Shown piece after piece: positions 24,869 through 33,255 of a DNA stretch of 54,291 nucleotides. The notes under the pieces were generated by a model that had not been told where the DNA came from, made no database searches, and saw only the letters and a list, made by a program, of their open reading frames with translations. Each line of letters opens with the position of its first letter. The first letter of the stretch is position 1. Where the stretch lies: assembly GCF_944387275.1 (NCBI RefSeq), contig NZ_CALXEG010000017.1, positions 1 to 54,291 on the forward strand. Direction: 5' to 3'. The DNA comes from an uncultured Pseudoflavonifractor sp. GTDB taxonomy: Bacteria > Bacillota > Clostridia > Oscillospirales > Oscillospiraceae. The position numbers were made by a program, and so were the translations under genes.

Positions 24869-25282
24869 ATGGAAAACAAGCAGCATCCCATCGGCGACCT
24901 GATGAGCACCACCATGCAGAAGATCCGCGAGATGGTGGACGTCAACACCATTGTGGGCAAGCCCATTGAAGCTGGGGACGTGACCATTATTCCCGTGTCC
25001 AAGGTGAGCTTCGGCTTTGCCTCCGGCGGTAGCGACTTCACCACCAAGAACCAGAAGCCCGACACGGACAACGCCTTTGGCGGCGGCAGCGGCGCCGGCG
25101 TGAACATTATGCCCATCGCCTTCCTGATCGTCAAGGGGGACACGGTGCGCATGCTGCCCGTGGCGCCTCCGCCGGGAACCGCGGTGGACCGGGTGGTGGA
25201 GATGGTGCCCGAGGTCATCGACAAGGTGACCGGCTTTATCGAGAAGCAGCAGGAGAAAAAGGCGGAGACCGATTCCTTCTGA
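24869..25282 (+). CDS. ytfJ: Spore protein YtfJ (GerW family)
   Basis: 137 residues starting MENKQHPIGDLMSTTMQKI. It has the family core VGKPIEAGDVTIIPVSKVSFGF and a glycine-rich GGGSGAGVNIMPIAFLIV segment. GerW proteins are made during sporulation and affect germination in Bacillus. The ATG is chosen because the protein aligns with family starts and a weaker upstream extension lacks an RBS. Confidence 0.92.
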   Translation: MENKQHPIGDLMSTTMQKIREMVDVNTIVGKPIEAGDVTIIPVSKVSFGFASGGSDFTTKNQKPDTDNAFGGGSGAGVNIMPIAFLIVKGDTVRMLPVAPPPGTAVDRVVEMVPEVIDKVTGFIEKQQEKKAETDSF

Positions 25283-25372
25283 TCCCAGGTATGTTCCGGC
25301 CCCATTCGGCCCATACTAGCATCAACTTGCGCCTGCACTGTACAGTTGGCGGGCGCTCTGAGGTGATGCTGT

Positions 25373-26551
25373 ATGAAGCGTGTTTTCACGGCCGCAGTGG
25401 CCGCAGTGCTGTGCCTGACCTGTCTGCCCCTGACCGCCCGTGGCGCCGGGGAACCGGAGCTCTCGGCCTCCTGCGCCATCCTGGTGGACGCGGAGAGCGG
25501 CAGGGTGCTGATGGAGAAGAACGCGGACGAGGAGCGGGGCATTGCCAGCATCACCAAGCTGATGACCGCCCTGGTGGCGGCGGAGTCCACCTCCGACTTG
25601 GACAGGACTGTGACCATTCAGAAGGAGTGGACCCTGGCGGAGGGCTCCTCCATGTACCTGCGGGAAGGGGAGGAGCTGACCCTGCGGGAGCTGCTCTACG
25701 GCCTGCTGCTGGTGTCGGGCAATGACGCGGCCCTGGCCATTGCCGGCTTCTGCGCCGGGGATGTGGATACCTTTGTGGAGTGGATGAACCTGCGGGCCCA
25801 GGAGCTGGGCATGGAGCACACCCACTTCGTCAACCCCAACGGCCTGCCGGCGGAGGGGCACTACTCCACCGCGGCGGACATGGCCAAGCTGGCCATCGTG
25901 GTCATGGAGCAGCCTGACCTGGCTGAGATTGTGGGTACCAAGTCCATCACTCTGGCGGGGCGGACCATGACCAACCACAACAAGCTGCTCTGGCGGTATG
26001 AGGGCTGCGTGGGCATGAAGACCGGCTATACCGACGCGGCCGGCAGGACCCTGGTCTCCTGCGCGGAGCGGGACGGCCAGCGGCTCATCGCGGTCACCCT
26101 CAACGCGCCCAACGACTGGGCGGACCACGCGGCCATGTTCGATTACGGTTTCTCCCAGTGGCCGTCCATTCTGCTGGCGTCTGCCGGGCGGGACTTCCGG
26201 TCCCTGCCTGTCACCGGGAGCCTGGTCCGGTTTGTGCCGGTCCAGATTGAGCGGAATGTCCGCTACCCCCTGGCGGAGCATGAGCGGGTGACGGCCAAAA
26301 TCGACCTGCCGGATGTGGTGGAGGCCCCTGTGGAAGAGGGCGATATCGCCGGAAGCCTGACCTACTATGTGGACGGCAAAGAGGTGGGCAGCACCTATCT
26401 GGTGTACTCCCACAGCGTGGAGAGCAACGTGGCCCGGTCCCAGAGCATTTTGGACCGCATCCTGTCCCTGTTCCGCAGAGACGGAGAGGGCGTGAAGGCG
26501 GCGTTCTATCCGCAAATATTAGATTCCTACTGTGAGCGACAGTGGAGCTGA
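25373..26551 (+). CDS. dacF: D-alanyl-D-alanine carboxypeptidase (DacF/PBP5 type, S11)
   Basis: 392 residues. It has a signal peptide (MKRVFTAAVAAVLCLTCLPL, cleaved near ARGA) and the SxxK motif S59-ITK. The SGN motif is in LLVSGNDAALA and the KTG motif in GMKTGYTDAAG. A C-terminal beta domain follows and the protein ends without an obvious membrane anchor. It trims the terminal D-Ala of peptidoglycan stems. Next to ytfJ and scpAB it matches the Bacillus dacF neighbourhood, though spmA/spmB are missing here. The symbol is by analogy. Confidence 0.9.
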   Translation: MKRVFTAAVAAVLCLTCLPLTARGAGEPELSASCAILVDAESGRVLMEKNADEERGIASITKLMTALVAAESTSDLDRTVTIQKEWTLAEGSSMYLREGEELTLRELLYGLLLVSGNDAALAIAGFCAGDVDTFVEWMNLRAQELGMEHTHFVNPNGLPAEGHYSTAADMAKLAIVVMEQPDLAEIVGTKSITLAGRTMTNHNKLLWRYEGCVGMKTGYTDAAGRTLVSCAERDGQRLIAVTLNAPNDWADHAAMFDYGFSQWPSILLASAGRDFRSLPVTGSLVRFVPVQIERNVRYPLAEHERVTAKIDLPDVVEAPVEEGDIAGSLTYYVDGKEVGSTYLVYSHSVESNVARSQSILDRILSLFRRDGEGVKAAFYPQILDSYCERQWS

Positions 26552-26568
26552 CAAAACCGGGAGGCAGC

Positions 26569-27294
26569 ATGGAAGAGAGAATCCAGAAAATTTTGTCCGC
26601 GGCCGGTCTGACCTCCCGCCGGCGGGCGGAGGAATATCTTTCGGCGGGCAGGGTGACGGTCAACGGCCGTACCGCCGCACTGGGCGAAAAGGCGGACCCC
26701 CAGCGGGACGACATCCGGCTGGACGGGAAGCCCGTTCGCCCGGCGGGCGCCCATACATACCTGATGCTGTACAAGCCCAGGGGCTACGTGACCACCCTCT
26801 CCGACGAGCGGGGGCGCAGGACCGTGGCCCAGCTGGTGTCTGGTTGCGGCGCCCGGGTCTGGCCGGTGGGACGGCTGGACCTGGACTCCGAGGGCCTGCT
26901 GCTGATGACCGACGACGGGGACTTTACCCAGCGGCTGATCCATCCCAGCCACCAGGTGGAGAAGGAGTATCTGGTGACGGTGGAGGGAGATGTGGACCGG
27001 GCCATCCCCGTGCTGTCCGGCCCCATGGAGCTGGACGGCGTGCCGCTCTCACCCGCCCGGATTGGGGTGCTCAGCAGGGAAGGGGCCGGCCGGGCCCGGC
27101 TGTCTGTTGTCATCCACGAGGGACGCAACCGGCAGGTGCGCAGGATGTGCGCCCTGGCGGGACTGGAGGTAAAGCGTCTCAAGCGGGTGCGGGAGGGCGG
27201 CTTGACCTTGGGCAGGCTCCATCCGGGGGAGTGGCGGCGTCTGACGCCTCAGGAGCTCCGCCTGGCGCTGGGCCAGAGCGGAGATGGGGAGTGA
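26569..27294 (+). CDS. rluB: RsuA/RluB-family rRNA pseudouridine synthase
   Basis: 241 residues. An S4 RNA-binding domain (ERIQKILSAAGLTSRRRAEE) precedes the catalytic domain. The catalytic aspartate lies in PVGRLDLDSEGLLLMTDDG near residue 105, and a second motif is EGRNRQVRRM. It is expected to modify 23S (RluB-like) or 16S rRNA. The ATG after GGGAGGCAGC is the natural start. Confidence 0.92.
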   Translation: MEERIQKILSAAGLTSRRRAEEYLSAGRVTVNGRTAALGEKADPQRDDIRLDGKPVRPAGAHTYLMLYKPRGYVTTLSDERGRRTVAQLVSGCGARVWPVGRLDLDSEGLLLMTDDGDFTQRLIHPSHQVEKEYLVTVEGDVDRAIPVLSGPMELDGVPLSPARIGVLSREGAGRARLSVVIHEGRNRQVRRMCALAGLEVKRLKRVREGGLTLGRLHPGEWRRLTPQELRLALGQSGDGE

Positions 27295-27623
27295 CCCGGC
27301 GGGAAAAGACAGTTGATTTTCTCCGGGATAACCGCTATCATTAAATCAGCCGCTTTTTCACAGCGGCTGTCTCCGCGCGGCGTAAACGCCGCGCTGTTTT
27401 TCCGAACGACCGCAGCAGGCGGACAGTGCCTGCCGCTTGTGAGCCGCGCTGCGGCTTGCCCGCGCATCAGCCCCGGCGCACGGCTGATGCGCGGTTCTTT
27501 GCCGCATGCCCTGCGCGCAGACGGACCTACCGGCCTGCGCCGGGGGATGTTCCGGCTGTTTTCCGTAAAATTCAGAAGCCGGATGCGGGCGGCTTCATTG
27601 CGCAAACGCAGGAGGTCGCATTC
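27295..27623 (+). other. Intergenic hairpin array
   Basis: No gene is visible. At least five perfect or near-perfect hairpins follow one another: 27347-27369, 27375-27394, 27415-27433, 27442-27456 and 27462-27492. Only the second has a T-run. The DNA is GC-rich throughout. It separates the pseudouridine synthase gene from the RpiR regulator. Confidence 0.6.
27375..27402 (+). terminator. Terminator after the pseudouridine synthase gene
   Basis: A perfect 8-bp GC stem, GCGCGGCG-TAAA-CGCCGCGC, then TGTTTTT. Confidence 0.75.
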
Positions 27624-28511
27624 ATGCCGAGAGATGTTTTATCATCCATTCAGTCCAATATGAGCACCTTTTCCAAAGGACAGAAGCTCATTGCCAATTT
27701 TATTCTGGAGTCCTACGACAAGGCCGCCTTTATGACGGCCAGCAAGCTGGGCAAGACGGTGAACGTCAGCGAGTCCACAGTGGTCCGCTTTGCCGCGGAG
27801 CTGGGGTACGACGGATATCCGGCCATGCAGAAGGCCCTTCAGGAGATAATCCGCAACAAGCTGACCAGCATCCAGCGGATCGAGGTGTCCAACGATCGGA
27901 TCGGCGACCACGACATCCTCTCCATGGTGATGCAGGCGGATATGGAGAAGATCCGTCTGACCATGGAGGAGACCAGCCGTGAGGCCTTTACCGCCTCGGT
28001 GGACGCCATTGTGTCGGCCAGGCGGATCTATATCATGGGCATCCGCTCCGCGTCGGCCATCAGCAGCTTTCTGGGGTTCTATTTCAACCTGATCTTCGAC
28101 AACGTGGTGGTGGTGCACACCTCTGCCGCCAGCGAGCTCTTTGAACAGCTGCTGCGGGTTGGGGAGGGGGATGTGATCATCGGCGTCAGTTTTCCCCGTT
28201 ACTCCCGGCGGACCGTGCGGGCCATGGAGTTTGCCCGGAAGCAGGGGGCCACGGTGCTGGCCATTACCGACAGCGAGGCCTCACCCCTGGCCGCCATTGC
28301 CGACCATGCCCTACTGGCCAAGAGTGATATGGCCTCCTTTGTGGACTCCCTGGTGGCGCCTCTCTCCCTGGTCAACGCCCTGATCGTGGCAGTGGGCAGG
28401 AAGAAGAATGACGACCTCTCCGAGACCTTCGGAAAACTGGAGAAGATCTGGGACGAGTACGAGGTCTATGAAAAAATTGAAGATGGGACAGATAGGAGCG
28501 CGGGAACTTGA
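27624..28511 (+). CDS. RpiR/MurR-family transcriptional regulator
   Basis: 295 residues. The N-terminal helix-turn-helix (about 1-77) contains TVNVSESTVVRFAAELGYDGYPA-type residues (core VSESTVVRFA). A SIS sugar-phosphate-binding domain covers about 125-255 (IYIMGIRSASAIS, GVSFPRYSRRT). Such regulators sense phosphosugars. No sugar genes are adjacent; the next gene, overlapping by 4 bases, is a flavoprotein, so the target is unclear. The ATG after AGGAGGTCGCATTC is preferred. Confidence 0.9.
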   Translation: MPRDVLSSIQSNMSTFSKGQKLIANFILESYDKAAFMTASKLGKTVNVSESTVVRFAAELGYDGYPAMQKALQEIIRNKLTSIQRIEVSNDRIGDHDILSMVMQADMEKIRLTMEETSREAFTASVDAIVSARRIYIMGIRSASAISSFLGFYFNLIFDNVVVVHTSAASELFEQLLRVGEGDVIIGVSFPRYSRRTVRAMEFARKQGATVLAITDSEASPLAAIADHALLAKSDMASFVDSLVAPLSLVNALIVAVGRKKNDDLSETFGKLEKIWDEYEVYEKIEDGTDRSAGT

Positions 28512-29770
28512 CCATAGATACAGAGATCATTGTCATCGGCGGCGGCGCGGCAGGCTGTATGGCCGCCCTGACTGCGGCCCGGAAGGGGGCGTCCGTCATC
28601 CTCCTGGAGCGCAACCAGAAGCTGGGCCGCAAGCTGTACATCACCGGAAAGGGCCGCTGCAACGTGACCAACGACTGCGCCCCTGACGAGGTATTGAAAA
28701 ACATCCCCCACAACAGCCGGTTTCTCACCAGCTCGGTGACCCGCTTTCCGCCTACGTCGGTGAAGAAACTGTTTACCTCCCTGGGCGTGAAACTCAAGAC
28801 CGAGCGGGGCAACCGGGTCTTTCCCCAGTCAGACAAGGCGGCGGATATCATTGACGCCCTGCTGATGGGCCTGCGCCGGGCGGGGGTGGAGATTCGGGAG
28901 GAGCGGGCCGCGGACATTCGCTCCGCCGGAGAGGGCCTGCGGGTGCGCACCGAGCGGGGGGAGTACCGCTGTAAGACGGTTATCCTTGCCACCGGCGGTG
29001 TGTCATACCCTCTGACAGGCTCCACCGGCGACGGATACCAGATGGCGGCGGCACTGGGCCATACCATCATTCCGCCCAAGGCCTCCCTGGTGCCCCTGGT
29101 GGCGGAGGGAGACCTATGCCGCAGAATGCAGGGGCTGTCCCTGCGAAATGTGGCGATCAAGGTGAAGAACAGCAAGAAAAAGGTGATCTTCCACGAGCAG
29201 GGGGAGATGCTGTTCACCCACTTTGGCCTCTCCGGCCCTCTGATTCTCAGCGCCAGCGCCCATATGCGGGACTTTGACAAGGAACACTACACCGTCTGGA
29301 TTGACATGAAGCCGGCCCTGGACGAGAAGACCCTGGACGCCCGCCTTCTGCGGGACCTGGGCGAGAACCCCAACCGGGCGTTCCACAATGTGCTGGACGG
29401 GCTGGTGCCCCGGCTGATGGTGCCGGTGCTGGCGGAACTGACCGGTATTCCGGAGGGGACAAAGGCCAACTCCGTGACCCGGGAGGGCCGCCGCCGGCTG
29501 CTGGAGCTGCTGAAAGGTTTCCCGGTGGAGATCGCCGGTCCCCGGCCGGTGGAGGAGGCCATTGTGACCTCCGGCGGCATCAAGGTCACCGAGGTGGACC
29601 CCAAGACAATGCAGTCAAAACTTGTAAAGGGAGTTTACTTTGCAGGTGAGGTGCTGGATGTGGACGCCTATACCGGCGGCTTCAATCTTCAGATTGCGTG
29701 GTCTACCGGTCATGCGGCGGGGGAGTCCGCCGCAGAGGCCGTATTACAGGCGGGAGGAGATTTGTGTTGA
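28508..29770 (+). CDS. FAD-dependent oxidoreductase, HI0933/YhiN (BaiN-like) family
   Basis: 420 residues. The FAD-binding dinucleotide motif is IIVIGGGAAGCMAAL (residues 7-21). KLYITGKGRCNVTN and the C-terminal GVYFAGEVLDVDAYTGGFNLQIA block define the family. BaiN from gut clostridia reduces bile-acid intermediates, but the family is found in most bacteria and its general role is unknown, so a bile-acid role is not implied. It starts at TTG overlapping the regulator's stop. Confidence 0.9.
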   Translation: MTIDTEIIVIGGGAAGCMAALTAARKGASVILLERNQKLGRKLYITGKGRCNVTNDCAPDEVLKNIPHNSRFLTSSVTRFPPTSVKKLFTSLGVKLKTERGNRVFPQSDKAADIIDALLMGLRRAGVEIREERAADIRSAGEGLRVRTERGEYRCKTVILATGGVSYPLTGSTGDGYQMAAALGHTIIPPKASLVPLVAEGDLCRRMQGLSLRNVAIKVKNSKKKVIFHEQGEMLFTHFGLSGPLILSASAHMRDFDKEHYTVWIDMKPALDEKTLDARLLRDLGENPNRAFHNVLDGLVPRLMVPVLAELTGIPEGTKANSVTREGRRRLLELLKGFPVEIAGPRPVEEAIVTSGGIKVTEVDPKTMQSKLVKGVYFAGEVLDVDAYTGGFNLQIAWSTGHAAGESAAEAVLQAGGDLC

Positions 29771-30444
29771 AGTACAGAAGCATTGCGGTGGACGGACCGT
29801 CCGGCGCGGGAAAGAGCACGCTGGCCAGAATGCTGGCCAAATCCCTTGGATACCTCTATGTAGACACAGGCGCCATTTACCGCACGGTGGGGCTGGCCGC
29901 TTACCGCAACGGCATTTCGCCGGAGGACAGCGCCGCCGTCATCGGCATGCTGCCCGGGTTGTCCATTGATCTGCGCCACGGCACGGACGGCCTCCAGCAT
30001 ATGTACCTGGACAATGAGGACGTGAGCCAGGAGATCCGTCTGCCTGAGATCTCCCGGTATGCCTCCATGGTGTCTGCCATCCCCGAGGTGCGGGCCTTTC
30101 TGATGGACATGCAGCGGGAGCTGGCCCGGCGGCAGAACGTGATCATGGACGGCCGGGATATCGGCACTGTGGTGCTGCCTGAGGCGGACGTGAAGATCTT
30201 CCTCACCGCCACCTCTGAGGACCGGGCCCGCCGCCGGTACGCCGAGCTGAAGGAGCGGGGTGTGGACAGCGATTACGACACTGTGCTCTCTGAGATCGTG
30301 GCCCGGGACGAAAAGGATACCCGCCGGGCCGCAGCGCCCCTGCGCAAGGCGGAGGATGCCATCCCTGTGGACACCACCGGCAACTCCCTGGAGGAGAGCT
30401 TCGAGGTGCTGCTGAAAACCATTAAGGAGCGTCTGGACTCATGA
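29767..30444 (+). CDS. cmk: Cytidylate kinase
   Basis: 225 residues. It phosphorylates CMP and dCMP. The P-loop is IAVDGPSGAGKST near residues 5-17, with LGYLYVDTGAIYRTVG and DGRDIGTVVLP motifs. The start is TTG at 29767 (aligning with KYRSIAVDG family starts) or GTG at 29764; GGGAGG lies just upstream. It overlaps the flavoprotein stop and the plsC start. Confidence 0.95.
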   Translation: MKYRSIAVDGPSGAGKSTLARMLAKSLGYLYVDTGAIYRTVGLAAYRNGISPEDSAAVIGMLPGLSIDLRHGTDGLQHMYLDNEDVSQEIRLPEISRYASMVSAIPEVRAFLMDMQRELARRQNVIMDGRDIGTVVLPEADVKIFLTATSEDRARRRYAELKERGVDSDYDTVLSEIVARDEKDTRRAAAPLRKAEDAIPVDTTGNSLEESFEVLLKTIKERLDS

Positions 30445-31058
30445 AAAGCATTCATACCGTGTATTCCATCCTGTGGAGCATCATCTGGCCCTTCTTCAGC
30501 CTTTGCCACCCCTGCCGGGCCATCGGGAAAGAGAATCTGCCCCAGAGCGGGGCCCTGTTCTGTGCCAACCACTCCTGCCTGAACGACCCGGTCTGCCTGG
30601 TCATGGCGTTGGGGCGGAAGTACCAGCTGCGGCCCATGGCCAAGTCGGAGTTCATGAACATCCCGGTGCTGGGCTGGCTGCTGAAAAAGGCGGGTGTATT
30701 TGCCGTTGACCGGGGCAAGTCGGACGTGGGCGCCATCAAGACCGCCATCAAGTACCTCAAGAGCGGCGAGAAGGTGCTGCTGTTCCCCGAAGGCACCCGG
30801 GTAAAGGACGGGGTGGACAAGTACGGCCACGAGAGCGAGGCCAAGAGCGGCGCGGCGATGCTGGCCGTCCGTACCGGCGTGCCCATTGTGCCGGTCTACA
30901 TCCCCGAGAAGAAGAACTGGTTCCGCTTCACCACCATCGTCATTGGCGAGCCCTACTACCCCCAGGTGGAGAGCAAGAAGGGCACCGCCGAGGAGTATAA
31001 GGTAATCGCCGAGGAGCTGATGGAGCGCATCCACGCCCTGGGGGCCAAGGCCGCATGA
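30441..31058 (+). CDS. plsC: 1-acyl-sn-glycerol-3-phosphate acyltransferase
   Basis: 205 residues. It has one N-terminal hydrophobic segment. The catalytic Hx4D motif is NHSCLNDP near residues 34-41, and the FPEGTRVKDG glycerol-phosphate motif is near 115. It makes phosphatidic acid at the membrane. The cmk-plsC-ispH/rpsA order with 4-base overlaps is common in clostridia. Confidence 0.94.
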   Translation: MKSIHTVYSILWSIIWPFFSLCHPCRAIGKENLPQSGALFCANHSCLNDPVCLVMALGRKYQLRPMAKSEFMNIPVLGWLLKKAGVFAVDRGKSDVGAIKTAIKYLKSGEKVLLFPEGTRVKDGVDKYGHESEAKSGAAMLAVRTGVPIVPVYIPEKKNWFRFTTIVIGEPYYPQVESKKGTAEEYKVIAEELMERIHALGAKAA

Positions 31059-33076
31059 GCAGGGTGACAATGGCGGAGCACGCCGGCTTCTGCTACGGCG
31101 TCAAGCGGGCGGTGGAGATGGCAGAGCAGGCGGCGGCGTCCGGGAAGCGGTGCGTGATGCTGGGCAGCCTGATCCACAATGACAGCGTGGTGCGCCGTTT
31201 GGAGTCCATGGGACTCACCAGCGTGGCGCGGCCCGAGGAGGTCCCGGAGGGGGCCACGGTGATCATCCGCTCCCACGGTGAGCCCAAAGCGGTCTATGAG
31301 GCGCTCAGCGCCCGGGGAGAGATTTTGGACGCCACCTGTCCCAACGTCTCCCGTATCCACAAGATCGTGGCGGAGGCGGAACAGGCGGGGCGGCAGCCGG
31401 TGATTATCGGTACGCCCAACCATCCGGAGGTCACAGCGATCGCCGGGTGGTGCGCCCATCCCGTGGTCCTGGCGGACGCGGAGGCGCTGGAAAAATGGCT
31501 GGATGAAGATTCCGAAAACCGGAAAAAGCCCCTTACTTTGGTGTCTCAAACCACCGCTACCAGAAAAAGTTGGGATTTGTGCGTAGAAAAAGCAAAAAAA
31601 GAGTGTACAAATTTAAAAGTTTTTGATACAATATGTAGTGCTACGTGCAAGCGCCAGGAAGCGGCCCAGGCTCTGGCCGCCCAAAGCGACGCCATGATTG
31701 TGATCGGAGATCGCAAGAGCTCCAACACAAGACGGCTCGCGGAGCTGTGCGCAGCGCTCTGTCCTCAGGTCCTCTGGATCGAAGGGGCGGAGGATCTGGA
31801 ACCTTCCAACCTGTACGGGAAGGCTTCTATTGGAATCACCGCGGGTGCGTCCACGCCCGGGTGGATTATAAAGGAGGTCTATGACAAAATGAGCGACGAA
31901 ACCATGGAGATCGAGGAATCCTTCGCTGAAATGCTGGAGAAATCGATCAAAACTTTAAATACAGGGGAGAAGGTTACAGGCGTTGTCACTGGCATTACGC
32001 CCACTGAGATCTATGTTGATCTCGGCACCAAGCACGCCGGTTACATACCGGTGTCTGAGCTGACCGACGATCCCACTGTAAAGGTCGAAGATCTGGTCCA
32101 CGTGGGCGACGAGATCGAGACCTATGTCATGCGCGTCAACGATCAGGAGGGTGTTGTCACCCTGTCCAAGAAGCGTCTCGACACCGTCAAGAGCTGGGAC
32201 GACATTGAGCAGGCCCGTGAGGATCACACCACTGTCGAGGGCGTTGTCACCGAGGAGAACAAGGGCGGCGTCGTGGTCAGCATCAAGGGCGTCCGGGTGT
32301 TCGTGCCCGCCTCCCAGACCGGCCTGCCCCGCGAGACTCCCATGAGCGAGCTGCTGAAGAAGCACGTCCGTCTCCGCATCACCGAGGTCAACCGTGCCCG
32401 CCGCCGCGTGGTGGGCTCCATCCGCGCTGTCACCGCCGAGGAGCGCGCCGCCAAGGCCGCCGAGGTGTGGGAGAACATCGAGGAGGGCAAGAAGTACACC
32501 GGTACCGTGAAGTCCCTGACTTCCTACGGCGCCTTCGTTGACATCGGCGGCGTGGACGGCATGGTCCACATCTCCGAGCTCTCCTGGAGCCGCATCAAGC
32601 ACCCCTCTGAGGTGGTGAAGGTGGGCGACACCGTGGAGGTGTACGTCATCTCCTTCGACAAGGAGAAGAAGAAGATCTCCCTGGGCATGAAGGACCGGAG
32701 CCAGGATCCCTGGACCGTGTTCACCAGCAAGTACAGCGTGGGCGACACCGCCAACGTCAAGGTGGTCAAGCTGATGACCTTCGGCGCCTTTGCCGAGATC
32801 GTCCCCGGCGTGGACGGCCTGATTCACATCTCCCAGATTGCCGATCACCGCATCGACAAGCCCGGCGATGTGCTCAGCGAGGGCCAGATGGTGGACGTGA
32901 AGATCACCGACATCGACATGGACCGCAAGAAGGTCTCCCTGTCCATCCGCGCTCTGCTGGAGGATGCCCAGCGCTCTTCCGCCGCTGCTGCCGACGGCGC
33001 CGACACTCTGGTTGCCACCTCCGACAGCGAGGGTACCGAGGTCTCCGGCGACTTCGCTGGTACCGACGCGGAGTAA
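31055..33076 (+). CDS. ispH-rpsA: Fused HMBPP reductase IspH and ribosomal protein S1
   Basis: 673 residues. Residues 1-278 are IspH, the last MEP-pathway enzyme, with the three [4Fe-4S] cysteines in AGFCYGVKRA (C13), DATCPN (about 95) and TICSATCKRQ (about 194). Residues 279-673 are S1 with four S1 RNA-binding repeats (for example GVVTGITPTEIYVDLGTKHAGYIP and SYGAFVDIGGVDGMVHIS-type cores). Similar fusions are known in clostridia. Unusually, AAAGGAGG followed 11 bases later by in-frame ATG at 31889 remains at the join, giving a natural S1 N-terminus (MSDETMEIEES), so free S1 may also be made. Confidence 0.95.
   Translation: MSRVTMAEHAGFCYGVKRAVEMAEQAAASGKRCVMLGSLIHNDSVVRRLESMGLTSVARPEEVPEGATVIIRSHGEPKAVYEALSARGEILDATCPNVSRIHKIVAEAEQAGRQPVIIGTPNHPEVTAIAGWCAHPVVLADAEALEKWLDEDSENRKKPLTLVSQTTATRKSWDLCVEKAKKECTNLKVFDTICSATCKRQEAAQALAAQSDAMIVIGDRKSSNTRRLAELCAALCPQVLWIEGAEDLEPSNLYGKASIGITAGASTPGWIIKEVYDKMSDETMEIEESFAEMLEKSIKTLNTGEKVTGVVTGITPTEIYVDLGTKHAGYIPVSELTDDPTVKVEDLVHVGDEIETYVMRVNDQEGVVTLSKKRLDTVKSWDDIEQAREDHTTVEGVVTEENKGGVVVSIKGVRVFVPASQTGLPRETPMSELLKKHVRLRITEVNRARRRVVGSIRAVTAEERAAKAAEVWENIEEGKKYTGTVKSLTSYGAFVDIGGVDGMVHISELSWSRIKHPSEVVKVGDTVEVYVISFDKEKKKISLGMKDRSQDPWTVFTSKYSVGDTANVKVVKLMTFGAFAEIVPGVDGLIHISQIADHRIDKPGDVLSEGQMVDVKITDIDMDRKKVSLSIRALLEDAQRSSAAAADGADTLVATSDSEGTEVSGDFAGTDAE
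31604..31632 (+). promoter_or_regulatory. Possible internal promoter for the S1 part
   Basis: TGTACA, 17 bases, TACAAT, inside an AT-rich stretch of the IspH coding region. It lies about 240 bases upstream of the internal S1 RBS. Confidence 0.3.
31870..31891 (+). promoter_or_regulatory. Internal RBS and start for S1
   Basis: AAAGGAGG (31870-31877) precedes a three-codon minicistron ATG-ACA-AAA-TGA. Its TGA overlaps the in-frame S1 ATG at 31889 (ATGA), the arrangement of coupled starts. Confidence 0.5.
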
Positions 33077-33097
33077 TTCCACAACAGCAAATCCGAG

Positions 33098-33134
33098 AGC
33101 GGCCTGTTTTCAGCTGAAAACAGGCCGCTTTTTT
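33098..33134 (+). terminator. Terminator of the cmk-plsC-ispH/rpsA unit
   Basis: A perfect 16-bp palindrome, AGCGGCCTGTTTTCAG and its complement, then TTTTTT. Confidence 0.9.
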
Positions 33135-33176
33135 CACAATATTTACAGTTTGAATGTAGATTCTGCCGTTTTTCCC

Positions 33177-33205
33177 TTGCAAAACGAGCGAAAAATGACT
33201 ATAAT
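33177..33205 (+). promoter_or_regulatory. carD promoter
   Basis: TTGCAA, 17 bases, TATAAT, about 50 bases upstream of the carD start. Confidence 0.7.
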
Positions 33206-33255
33206 ATAACCATATAAGGTATAGTGGAGGTATGAGCGGTAATTGGAGGTGTAAC

